This document shows positions 23,558-30,338 of a stretch of 40,148 nt of DNA, piece by piece. Position numbers and translations under genes: made by a program. Source of the stretch: Candidatus Uhrbacteria bacterium (lineage in GTDB: Bacteria; Patescibacteriota; Patescibacteriia; UBA9934). The DNA lies in assembly GCA_943358395.1 (NCBI GenBank), contig CALRGY010000009.1, forward strand, positions 1 to 40,148, read 5' to 3'. Under the pieces are notes generated by a model. The model saw nothing but the letters and a program-made list of their open reading frames with translations, was not told the origin of the DNA and searched no databases. Each line of letters starts with the position of its first letter. Position 1 is the first letter of the stretch.

Positions 23558-25172
23558 CGATTGGCTTCCGTGGATTTCGCAGCTTGGGATGGGGGCGTAT
23601 CTACTTCTCTTTCTTTTTGCGTTTTGCGAATCGATCGCGGTACTGGGATTGCTGGTTCCTGGCGCAACCGTTGTGGTGTTGTTTGGTTTCATTCTTTCCC
23701 AAGGCATGTATAACCCGCTTGAAGCAGGGGTTGCTGCTGCCATTGGGGCAATATTGGGTGATATTTTTAGCTTTGTTCTTGGAAGACGTGGCGTAGATCC
23801 TGCACGGCGCTTTCCACGATTATTCGCGCAAACCACCGTCGATCGCGCAGAAAAGTTCATGGATGATTACGGGGTTGCTGGTGTATTTCTCGGCCGATTC
23901 ATCGGGCCGTTACGTCCCTTTGTTCCCTTTGTTGCTGGTGCGCTCAAAATGCGCTGGCGTTCATTCATGGCGATGAACGTAACGAGTGGCGTGCTGTGGG
24001 CGGCATCATATCTTGCTGTTGGTTATTTCTTTGGACAGTTCTGGTCATCAATCCACCGTGGATTGCGCTGGGTAGGGCTTGGATTGGTGGTGATCGTCAT
24101 TGCGTATTGTGTTCTGCGAGTGATCGGCGTTAAACGAAGAGCAAAACTGACAAAAAAAGTAACATCCTCCTCTATGGTGGCCCTTGAGCAAAACCTTCGC
24201 GACATTATCACCAAGGCGTTTCGGATTGATGTTAGTCATCCGTCGATGCTGGTGTTTGACGAGCACTCTCCGCTTTCAACGCGTTTATCGAAGGCGTATC
24301 GGGACGTGCTTACGAACGCGATCGTTATCAATTTCGACGAAACAACGCCAGATGCGGTTCGTGCAGCAATCGATACATTGGCACCGGGAAGCTTGGTTGT
24401 TCTGGTGCAGTCTGGCAGTTTCCGATTGAATGAATTCCGATTCCGTCTTGAGCTCTTCAATCGGAATCTTGCAGTCATCGAGCACCCACACCTCGGTCGC
24501 ATGCCAGAAGAGGAACACGAAATCTACCTCGACTCACTCGCGTACGATGAGCACTATTATCACACCGTTGGTTCATGGCTGAAGGAAAAGATTGATTCCG
24601 CAAAGCAAATCATCGTGTCTTGTGAAGGAACCGAGCTTGTGTACGACGGGCCGTTTGAATCGGCGAAGTTGAATACTGGAGATTACACTGGCATGAAGAA
24701 TATCGGTGGAATGTTCCCGATCGGAGAAGTGTTTACCGAGGCTGCCGATTTCTCGAAAGCAAACGGTTTCGTGAAATTATTCGCCTACGCCGATGCCGAT
24801 TTTCACGTGATCGTTCCGCCAGAGCCAGTCACCGTCCGCATCGAAAACGGGATTCTTGTGGAAGCGATCAATCCTCCAGAATCGTTCACGGCAGTTCTTG
24901 ATCAGATTCGCGCCGATGAGCTCCTCTGGGTTCGTGAACTCGGGTTCGGCATGAATCGTGCACTCACTCGAGATCGAAGATTGACCGACATCGGCAGCTA
25001 CGAACGCATGTGCGGCATCCATCTTTCCCTTGGTCAGAAGCATTCGGTGTACACGAAGGAGGGGTTCCCAAAGCGATCAAGCAAGTACCACGTCGACGTC
25101 TTCGCCGACGTCACCACCGTCACCATTGATGGGGAAGTGGTGTATAGAGATGGTTCCTACGTGAAAGCGTAG
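23550..25172 (+). CDS. DedA-family membrane protein fused to an M29-like peptidase domain
   Basis: A 540-aa two-domain protein. Residues 1-200 are a DedA/SNARE-associated domain: FAFCESIAVLGLLVPGATVV, then GAILGDIFSFVLGRRG, GRFIGPLRPFVPFVAGAL and a C-terminal span (VGLGLVVIVIAYCVLRVIG). DedA proteins act in lipid (undecaprenyl phosphate, phospholipid) turnover. Residues about 215-540 resemble aminopeptidase T (M29): FPIGEVFTEA, ELGFGMNRAL (Glu463), GIHLSLG (His491) and KYHVDVFAD (His514, Asp516), positions that are metal ligands in M29 enzymes. I know of no described DedA-M29 fusion. ATG at 23550 overlaps the CYTH stop. No frameshift is seen between the parts. A bidirectional terminator follows. 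Confidence 0.8.
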   Translation: MFNDWLPWISQLGMGAYLLLFLFAFCESIAVLGLLVPGATVVVLFGFILSQGMYNPLEAGVAAAIGAILGDIFSFVLGRRGVDPARRFPRLFAQTTVDRAEKFMDDYGVAGVFLGRFIGPLRPFVPFVAGALKMRWRSFMAMNVTSGVLWAASYLAVGYFFGQFWSSIHRGLRWVGLGLVVIVIAYCVLRVIGVKRRAKLTKKVTSSSMVALEQNLRDIITKAFRIDVSHPSMLVFDEHSPLSTRLSKAYRDVLTNAIVINFDETTPDAVRAAIDTLAPGSLVVLVQSGSFRLNEFRFRLELFNRNLAVIEHPHLGRMPEEEHEIYLDSLAYDEHYYHTVGSWLKEKIDSAKQIIVSCEGTELVYDGPFESAKLNTGDYTGMKNIGGMFPIGEVFTEAADFSKANGFVKLFAYADADFHVIVPPEPVTVRIENGILVEAINPPESFTAVLDQIRADELLWVRELGFGMNRALTRDRRLTDIGSYERMCGIHLSLGQKHSVYTKEGFPKRSSKYHVDVFADVTTVTIDGEVVYRDGSYVKA

Positions 25173-25197
25173 TGGAAGAGAGTCGCCACGTAGCGAT

Positions 25198-25233
25198 CAA
25201 AAAACGCTCCGAGCATTATGCTCGGAGCGTTTT
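25198..25233. terminator. Bidirectional terminator between the DedA fusion gene and rpmB
   Basis: CGCTCCGAG and CTCGGAGCG pair around a 7-nt loop, with six A on the left and four T on the right. It serves the plus-strand fusion gene and, past hairpin B2, the minus-strand rpmB. Confidence 0.85.
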
Positions 25234-25243
25234 GTGACTAGTG

Positions 25244-25383
25244 TAGGATTTTCCCATTTGCGGCGAGTTTGGGTGCGCGGCAAGAAAAGCTTTTGAGACG
25301 TACTTCACGGTACGTTGACCCCGCCCCTCGCGAGGGGCGGGGCGATGCTGCAAGCCCAAAATCGACCAAATGGGGAAATGCTA
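25244..25383 (-). repeat. Gene-boundary hairpin B2, 140 bp
   Basis: TAGGATTTTCCCATTTG (25244-25260) pairs with CAAATGGGGAAATGCTA (25367-25383). It resembles B1 in the arms. The core is GACGTACTTCACGGTACGTT, followed by a 24-bp perfect GC-rich palindrome at 25319-25342 not present in the other members. On the minus strand its terminal TAG is the rpmB stop codon. Confidence 0.85.
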
Positions 25384-25611
25384 TCCAATGAAATGACGGA
25401 GATCGACTTTGCTGCCAGCCTTCACCCATTTTGCGAGCGTACGGATTCCGCGGCTGCTGACCATAAGCACGACTGGCTTGCCGGTTGCTGGGTTGATAAC
25501 CGTTTTCTTTTGCAAGTTCGGCATCTGGCGGCGCTTGGATTTGACGTTACTGTGGCTGACATTGTTGCCAGTCAATGGGGTTTTTCCCGTGATCATGCAG
25601 ACTTTTGACAT
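25381..25611 (-). CDS. rpmB: 50S ribosomal protein bL28
   Basis: A 76-aa protein starting MSKVCMITGKTP, with the family blocks NNVSHSNVKSKRR and SSRGIRTLAKW. bL28 binds near the E-site side of the 50S subunit. Length is normal. The gene stands alone with its own promoter (25638-25666); its TAG stop is the first triplet of hairpin B2, which is followed by a terminator. Confidence 0.93.
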   Translation of the reverse strand: MSKVCMITGKTPLTGNNVSHSNVKSKRRQMPNLQKKTVINPATGKPVVLMVSSRGIRTLAKWVKAGSKVDLRHFIG

Positions 25612-25637
25612 AGAAAATTGGGGTTTCGAATGGGCGA

Positions 25638-25666
25638 ATAGTAGCCGAATTGAGGAATTTTAGCAA
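25638..25666 (-). promoter_or_regulatory. Promoter of rpmB
   Basis: TTGCTA (25666-25661), 17-nt spacer, TACTAT (25643-25638) on the minus strand; leader of about 20 nt. It is divergent from the promoter of the next plus-strand gene. Confidence 0.6.
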
Positions 25667-25679
25667 GGATTAGCCGTGT

Positions 25680-25685
25680 TATACT
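25680..25685 (+). promoter_or_regulatory. -10 box of the MurG-like glycosyltransferase gene
   Basis: TATACT ends 9 nt before the ATG at 25695, so the leader would be 3 nt or less. The -35 is poor. Confidence 0.4.
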
Positions 25686-25694
25686 GTGTGTAAT

Positions 25695-27047
25695 ATGGAG
25701 GAATATTCGCGGAAACGTGCGGCTTTGGCGCATGTTGTGGCGGTGAACATGGGCTATGGGCATGAACGCGCTGCCTTTGCATTGCGGCACTTGGCACCCG
25801 GTGGGCAGGTTGTGATCGCGAATGATTATCCTGGGATTCCGGAAAAAGAACGGCGGTTATGGAATGCGGGGAAGGGGCTATATGAATTCGTTTCGCGATT
25901 CAAGAATGTTCCCATTATCGGCACGGCAGCGTTTGGTGCCATGGATGCCATGCAGCGTATTCCGGATTTTTATCCCAAGCGCGATTTGTCGCAGCCTAGC
26001 CTTCAGGTTCGTGAAACCTATGCATTGATCCATCGGAAAGGCATGTGCCGCGACCTTATTCGTCGATTCGCCGAGCGCCCGCTGCCGATTGTTTCTACCT
26101 TTTTTACCCCAGCGTTTGCCGCAGAAGAATACGACTATCCAGAAGATATTTACATCGTGCTTTGCGACGCAGATGTGAGCAGAGCCTGGGTTCCGTTGAA
26201 CCCAAAGAAAAGCAGAATCAAATATTTCGCCCCAACCGGTCGCGTGGTTGAGCGACTGAAATTGTATGGCGTGAAGGAAAAGAGCATAATTTTGACCGGC
26301 TTTCCGTTGCCGTACGAGTCCGTGGGCGGTGCGCATTCGCCAGAATATGTTCGAGCAGATTTGCGTCGGCGAATGTGTAATTTAGATCCGCGTGGGAATT
26401 TCGTCGCCAAAGCGCATGCATTGCTCGATACCACATTCGGCGAGCGATTTTGTGCGCAAAAACCCACCACCCCAAGTATCACATTCGCCGTGGGCGGCGC
26501 AGGAACACAGCGTGAAGTGGTGGCATTAGCCCTGCGATCGTTGGCGAATGATATTCGTGCCGGAAGAATTATCGTGAACCTTGTGGCTGGAACGCGAAGA
26601 GAGGTAGGCGAGTATTTTGAGCGGGAAATTCGTTTGGATGGCCTGGTGAGCGCAAAGCGTGCCGGGAAGGTAACGGTGTTATTTGAGGAAAGTCGCTCCG
26701 GATATTTTGCAGCATTCACGAAACTCATGCGTAAAACCGATATTCTGTGGACGAAGCCATCGGAATTATCATTCTACACGGGGTTAGCGATTCCGATCAT
26801 CATGGCGCCAACGGTGGGAAGTCAAGAGGATTTTAATCGTGCATGGCTGACGTACGTTGGCGGGGGAGCGGACGGATTGGCACCGCAATATATGAATGAA
26901 TGGCTGTTTGATTGGATTGAAAGCGGAGCATTGGCACGCATGGCATGGAGCGGCTTTACGAATGCGCCAACGCATGGAGCGTATCGAATCGAATCCGTTT
27001 TGCGTGGCGACTCATCGGTGTGGCGAAACTTACCTCTGGTCGTTTAA
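25695..27047 (+). CDS. Putative GT-B glycosyltransferase (MurG/MGDG-synthase-like)
   Basis: A 450-aa protein. The N-terminal NMGYGHERAAFAL fits the G-x-GH motif of MGDG synthase and MurG relatives; the C-terminal FAVGGAGTQREVVALALRSL and WTKPSELSFYTGLAIPIIMAP fit the donor-binding and KPSE-type loop of GT28 enzymes, with QEDFNRAWL after it. It may glycosylate a lipid or diacylglycerol acceptor at the membrane; acceptor and sugar are unknown. A GTG at 25686 could add three residues; the ATG is preferred because of the -10 box position. The next gene begins 2 nt after the stop. Confidence 0.65.
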   Translation: MEEYSRKRAALAHVVAVNMGYGHERAAFALRHLAPGGQVVIANDYPGIPEKERRLWNAGKGLYEFVSRFKNVPIIGTAAFGAMDAMQRIPDFYPKRDLSQPSLQVRETYALIHRKGMCRDLIRRFAERPLPIVSTFFTPAFAAEEYDYPEDIYIVLCDADVSRAWVPLNPKKSRIKYFAPTGRVVERLKLYGVKEKSIILTGFPLPYESVGGAHSPEYVRADLRRRMCNLDPRGNFVAKAHALLDTTFGERFCAQKPTTPSITFAVGGAGTQREVVALALRSLANDIRAGRIIVNLVAGTRREVGEYFEREIRLDGLVSAKRAGKVTVLFEESRSGYFAAFTKLMRKTDILWTKPSELSFYTGLAIPIIMAPTVGSQEDFNRAWLTYVGGGADGLAPQYMNEWLFDWIESGALARMAWSGFTNAPTHGAYRIESVLRGDSSVWRNLPLVV

Positions 27048-27049
27048 CT

Positions 27050-28456
27050 ATGCCTGCGAAGAAGATTGGGAGAAAAACTGGGTTTGACGTTGTCGTCATC
27101 GGCGGTGGATCTGCTGGGCTTTCGGCAGCGTTTGCGGCGCGACAAGAGGGTGCGAGCGTGGCATTGATTTCCGTAGATACGCTTGGGGGAGAGTGTCCAA
27201 ATTACGCATGCGTTCCCACCAAGTCCATGCTTGCGGCAGCGGTGCGGTACGACGATATTCGCCGGAATGGTGCACGCTTCGGTATCGATGTGACTCGTCT
27301 GACGTTCAATTGCGAAACCATGATGGAGCGCAAAGATGCCGTGGTGCGGGCAATGACGGGGAACCATCGGCTGGAGAATATTCTTGAACGCGAACGCGTG
27401 ACGGTATTTCGAGGCTCGGCACGGTTCATCGATGATGAATCGATTCACGTGGGTACCCATATCATTAGCGCCAAGGCATTCGTTATCGCTACAGGATCCG
27501 TGCCGAAAATCCCACCGATCGCGGGAATCGAGACGGTTCCGTATTGGACGCCGCGTGAAGCCACGTCGATTACCGAGCTTCCAGAATCGGTGGCTATCCT
27601 CGGCGGTGGGCCAATTGGCTGCGAATTCGCCACGTTCTTTTCCTTGCTCGGCATTCCTGTAGTGCTCATCGATGTTGCTGATCGATTGCTGCCCCGCGAA
27701 GACGCAGAAGTCGCATCGTTGGCAACGAAAACGCTGCTCCATCGCGGCGTGGTGTTTCATGGAAATATCCGTGTTCTCGGCGTTGCGCCATCTGGTCGTT
27801 CTATTCGGCTGACGTATCAGACCGGAACCGCGCCTCGAAAAACACTGAGGATCGAAAAGCTCCTCATCGCGTCTGGTCGCGCGCCGAACATTGAATCGTT
27901 GAATCTCGATGCTGCGGGAGTATCGCGAAATACAGCCCACGCCGTTACTATCGATGCTGCCCTGCGGATCAAAGGCAAGCCGATGTTTCTTGCTGGCGAT
28001 GTTTCGGGTTTGCTTGCGTACACACATACCGCGCATCACGAGGGGATGATTGCGGGAAGAAATGCCGCGATGCTTGCCAAGGGAAAGCGGAGTTTTGCAA
28101 AAGTGGATTTGCGTGTGGTTCCGAGGGTCATTTTCGTTGCGCCAGAATTAGCATCGGTTGGCGCGATGATCGATGAGTTAATGGCGCAGAAATCATCGTT
28201 TACTGTCTGGAAATTTCCGGTCGGTGCCCTCGGACGAGCCGTTATTGAAGGCGAACGAACCGGTTTGCTTAAAGTTTTCGTTGATAAGCGATCACACCTC
28301 ATCCTTGGTGCCTCGATGCTCGGCGAACACGCCGGGGAAGTCATCCACGAACTTGCCCTTGCTATGCACGCCGGTATCACTATCGACGCTGTGCAATCGA
28401 TGATCCACGCGTATCCGACGATGAGTGAATCGATTCCTGGATTAATCCCTGGATAG
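27050..28456 (+). CDS. FAD-dependent pyridine nucleotide-disulfide oxidoreductase
   Basis: A 468-aa class I flavoprotein disulfide reductase related to dihydrolipoamide dehydrogenase, MerA and RclA. FAD motif VVVIGGGSAGLSAA (14-27), redox pair Cys49/Cys54 in GGECPNYACVPTK, NAD(P)H motif VAILGGGPIGCEFA, second FAD motif MFLAGDVSG and a C-terminal interface domain. The C-terminal motif that carries the proton-relay His in Lpd and glutathione reductase (HxHPT) reads HAYPT, with Tyr455 at the catalytic position, so it is probably not a true Lpd. No 2-oxoacid dehydrogenase genes are nearby. The TAG stop is the first triplet of hairpin A3. Confidence 0.85.
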   Translation: MPAKKIGRKTGFDVVVIGGGSAGLSAAFAARQEGASVALISVDTLGGECPNYACVPTKSMLAAAVRYDDIRRNGARFGIDVTRLTFNCETMMERKDAVVRAMTGNHRLENILERERVTVFRGSARFIDDESIHVGTHIISAKAFVIATGSVPKIPPIAGIETVPYWTPREATSITELPESVAILGGGPIGCEFATFFSLLGIPVVLIDVADRLLPREDAEVASLATKTLLHRGVVFHGNIRVLGVAPSGRSIRLTYQTGTAPRKTLRIEKLLIASGRAPNIESLNLDAAGVSRNTAHAVTIDAALRIKGKPMFLAGDVSGLLAYTHTAHHEGMIAGRNAAMLAKGKRSFAKVDLRVVPRVIFVAPELASVGAMIDELMAQKSSFTVWKFPVGALGRAVIEGERTGLLKVFVDKRSHLILGASMLGEHAGEVIHELALAMHAGITIDAVQSMIHAYPTMSESIPGLIPG

Positions 28457-28616
28457 TCCTTCCTCATTTTGCCCATTTTCGGCTTGGTATGAAGTAAAGC
28501 GAAGCGCTTACTTCATACCTTGCTTCCTCGACGTGATCGACGGCGTACAGCTCAGTACGCCTTGACGATCCCGTCTTCGTCGCGCACCGAAACTGGTCGA
28601 AAATGAGAAAGTCCTA
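28454..28616 (+). repeat. Gene-boundary hairpin A3, 163 bp, with a nested insert
   Basis: Ends TAGTCCTTCCTCATTTTG and AAAATGAGAAAGTCCTA are as in A1. The apical stem is GGCGTAC/GTACGCC where A1 has GACGTAC/GTACGTC, a compensatory A-T to G-C change. An extra hairpin of about 34 nt (28486-28519, arms beginning GGTATGAAGTA) is inserted in one arm and accounts for the greater length. It begins at the stop codon of the oxidoreductase. Confidence 0.85.
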
Positions 28617-28645
28617 CGCTGTGACTATGCTAAGCTTTTCGATAT

Positions 28646-29689
28646 ATGCCCGCTTGGTGGTTCATTCCTGTTATTTTCGCCTTCCTTCTCTCGACGCTGC
28701 TTGCGCCGATGATTCGTGGGGTTGCGTTACGATTCGGAGTGATTGATTCCCCCGATGGCGGAAGGAAAGTGCATAAAACGCCAACGCCGTTGCTTGGCGG
28801 CTTGGCGATTGCGGGGAGCTTTGCGGTTGTGACGATAAGCATCCTCTGCTCATCGAATGTGCTCACGAGCGGGGCGATTGGAATCCAACATTTCATCGGA
28901 TTCTTCATCGGCATCGCTATCCTCGTCATCGGCGGGGTAGTCGATGATCGATTCACCGTTTCGGCAAAATATTCGATGATGGTGTTTTTGCTGGCATCAC
29001 TGGCAGCGATTCTTGGCGGAATTGACGTCGCAAAGCTCACGAATCCTTTTGGGGGCATTATCGTGCTTGCACCGATAGCTGCATCGATTGTGGCATTTGT
29101 GTGGATTACGGCAATGACGATGACGACAAAGCTGCTCGACGGTGTTGATGGCTTGGCATCGAGCGTTTCCTTGGTGGGCGCGTTGATGATTGCATCACTA
29201 GCACTGACTCCAACATATTTTCAATCCGACGTGGCACTGCTTGCGCTGATCTTTTCCGGATCAATCTTCGGCTTTTTGCTCTGGAACTGGTACCCGGCGA
29301 AGATTTTTCTTGGGGAATCCGGGAGCACTGTTCTTGGCTTTACCATCGGTGTGCTCTCCGTCATCGCCGGAAGTAAGATGGCGACAGCGCTTTTGGTGCT
29401 TGGCATTCCGGCAATTGATGTGGCGTTGGTGGCACTACGCCGGTGGCGAAAAGGGAAGAATCCATTTACGACGGCGGACAGAGGACATTTGCATCTTATG
29501 CTCCAAGATGCCGGGCTGTCGCACCGAGGTGTTACTCTCTGTTACTCGATGCTCGCACTCCTCTTCGGTGTAACCACTTTGGTTTTCGCTAGTTGGCAGA
29601 AGGTCATTGCCCTTGCCGTGCTGGGACTTATCGCGGTGATCGGTATCGAAACATTGGCGAAATATACGGAAAAGAGAGGGGGACTTTGA
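28646..29689 (+). CDS. WecA/MraY-family polyprenyl-phosphate glycosyl-1-phosphate transferase
   Basis: A 347-aa protein with about ten membrane spans, of the WecA/TagO/MraY superfamily, which attaches a sugar-1-phosphate to undecaprenyl phosphate as the first lipid-linked step of envelope glycan synthesis. Family features are DSPDGGRKVHKTPTPLLGG (34-52), the Asp pair VVDDRF (100-101), LLDGVDGLAS (163-172), NWYPAKIFLGESGS (214-227) and the cytosolic His loop TTADRGHLHLML. Two motifs deviate: the GDxGS Asp is Glu224, and the Asn residues before DGxDG are replaced (Met, Lys). More likely WecA-like than MraY because of the HLH loop. The last codon overlaps the -35 box of the rplU promoter. Confidence 0.85.
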   Translation: MPAWWFIPVIFAFLLSTLLAPMIRGVALRFGVIDSPDGGRKVHKTPTPLLGGLAIAGSFAVVTISILCSSNVLTSGAIGIQHFIGFFIGIAILVIGGVVDDRFTVSAKYSMMVFLLASLAAILGGIDVAKLTNPFGGIIVLAPIAASIVAFVWITAMTMTTKLLDGVDGLASSVSLVGALMIASLALTPTYFQSDVALLALIFSGSIFGFLLWNWYPAKIFLGESGSTVLGFTIGVLSVIAGSKMATALLVLGIPAIDVALVALRRWRKGKNPFTTADRGHLHLMLQDAGLSHRGVTLCYSMLALLFGVTTLVFASWQKVIALAVLGLIAVIGIETLAKYTEKRGGL

Positions 29690-29714
29690 CCTTTCCCTCC
29701 CATTTTGCTACTAT
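29686..29714 (+). promoter_or_regulatory. Promoter of rplU
   Basis: TTGACC (29686-29691, overlapping the TGA stop of the preceding gene), 17-nt spacer, TACTAT (29709-29714). The leader is about 68 nt and contains a small stem GTAAGG/CCTTAC (29750-29766 region), possibly a site for ribosomal-protein autoregulation. Confidence 0.65.
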
Positions 29715-29788
29715 CTTTCTACATTTTTGGCTTGCACCAGGCAACAAAGCGTAAGGATTCCCTTACCGCCTTCGCAGCACAATTCTCT

Positions 29789-30100
29789 ATGTTTGCAGTT
29801 ATTACCGCAGGTGGAAAGCAGCACATCGTTCGCGAAGGGCAGGTGTTGAGTGTAGAGAAGATCGACCTTGAGGTTGGCTCCGCGCTCACATTCGACGCAT
29901 TACTTGTCGCCTCCGATGACGGAGCAACGGTAAAAGTCGGCACACCAATCGTCAAAGACGCAAAGGTAACGGCAGTCATTTCTGAGCACGGCAGAGCAGA
30001 GAAAATCTCTGTGATCAAATACAAGCCAAAGACCCGCTATCGCCGCAACGTTGGCCACCGCCAGCCATGGACGAAAATCACCATTCAGACGATCGTGTAA
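29789..30100 (+). CDS. rplU: 50S ribosomal protein bL21
   Basis: A 103-aa protein of normal length: starts MFAVITAGGKQHIVREGQ, contains VEKIDLEVGSALTFD and ends with KYKPKTRYRRNVGHRQPWTKITI, the family's rRNA-binding tail. The ATG at 29789 matches the family N-terminus. In most bacteria rpmA (bL27) follows directly; here a terminator follows, so bL27 must be elsewhere. Confidence 0.95.
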   Translation: MFAVITAGGKQHIVREGQVLSVEKIDLEVGSALTFDALLVASDDGATVKVGTPIVKDAKVTAVISEHGRAEKISVIKYKPKTRYRRNVGHRQPWTKITIQTIV

Positions 30101-30101
30101 C

Positions 30102-30132
30102 AAAAAGCTCCGAGCCAACGCTCGGAGCTTTT
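30102..30132. terminator. Bidirectional terminator between rplU and the zinc-ribbon gene
   Basis: AAAAAGCTCCGAG pairs with CTCGGAGCTTTT around a 6-nt loop. It serves both convergent genes. Confidence 0.85.
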
Positions 30133-30133
30133 G

Positions 30134-30310
30134 TTATTCCGTTGGCTCCTCTTTTTCCTGCGGGACCTCGATGCTGAGCCAAATATCACATTTCTCGCAC
30201 CGTGTCATTTGCCGATCATAGACTTCTCCTCGTTTTCCGTAGCTCGTATCTGGTCGTCCTTCAGGTGTCATTCCTCTATCACATTCTGGGCACGAAAGAG
30301 AATATTTCAT
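30134..30310 (-). CDS. Small zinc-ribbon protein, 58 aa
   Basis: Starts MKYSLSCPEC and carries a second pair CEKC near residue 39, so two CxxC pairs can bind one zinc ion. The tail is acidic (VPQEKEEPTE). No known family; such ribbons often bind nucleic acid or a partner protein. Support for a real gene: paired CxxC motifs, stop next to a shared terminator, and a -10-like TATGCT (30319-30324) 8 nt before the ATG. Confidence 0.7.
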   Translation of the reverse strand: MKYSLSCPECDRGMTPEGRPDTSYGKRGEVYDRQMTRCEKCDIWLSIEVPQEKEEPTE

Positions 30311-30338
30311 ATACCAACAGCATAGCAGAAAAACGGTA

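Noticed and set aside
6197-28616. The hairpins as ordinary intrinsic terminators
   Set aside because: They are 125-163 bp, lack T-runs, lie upstream of tRNAs as well as downstream of genes, and separate terminators with T-runs are present beside several of them.
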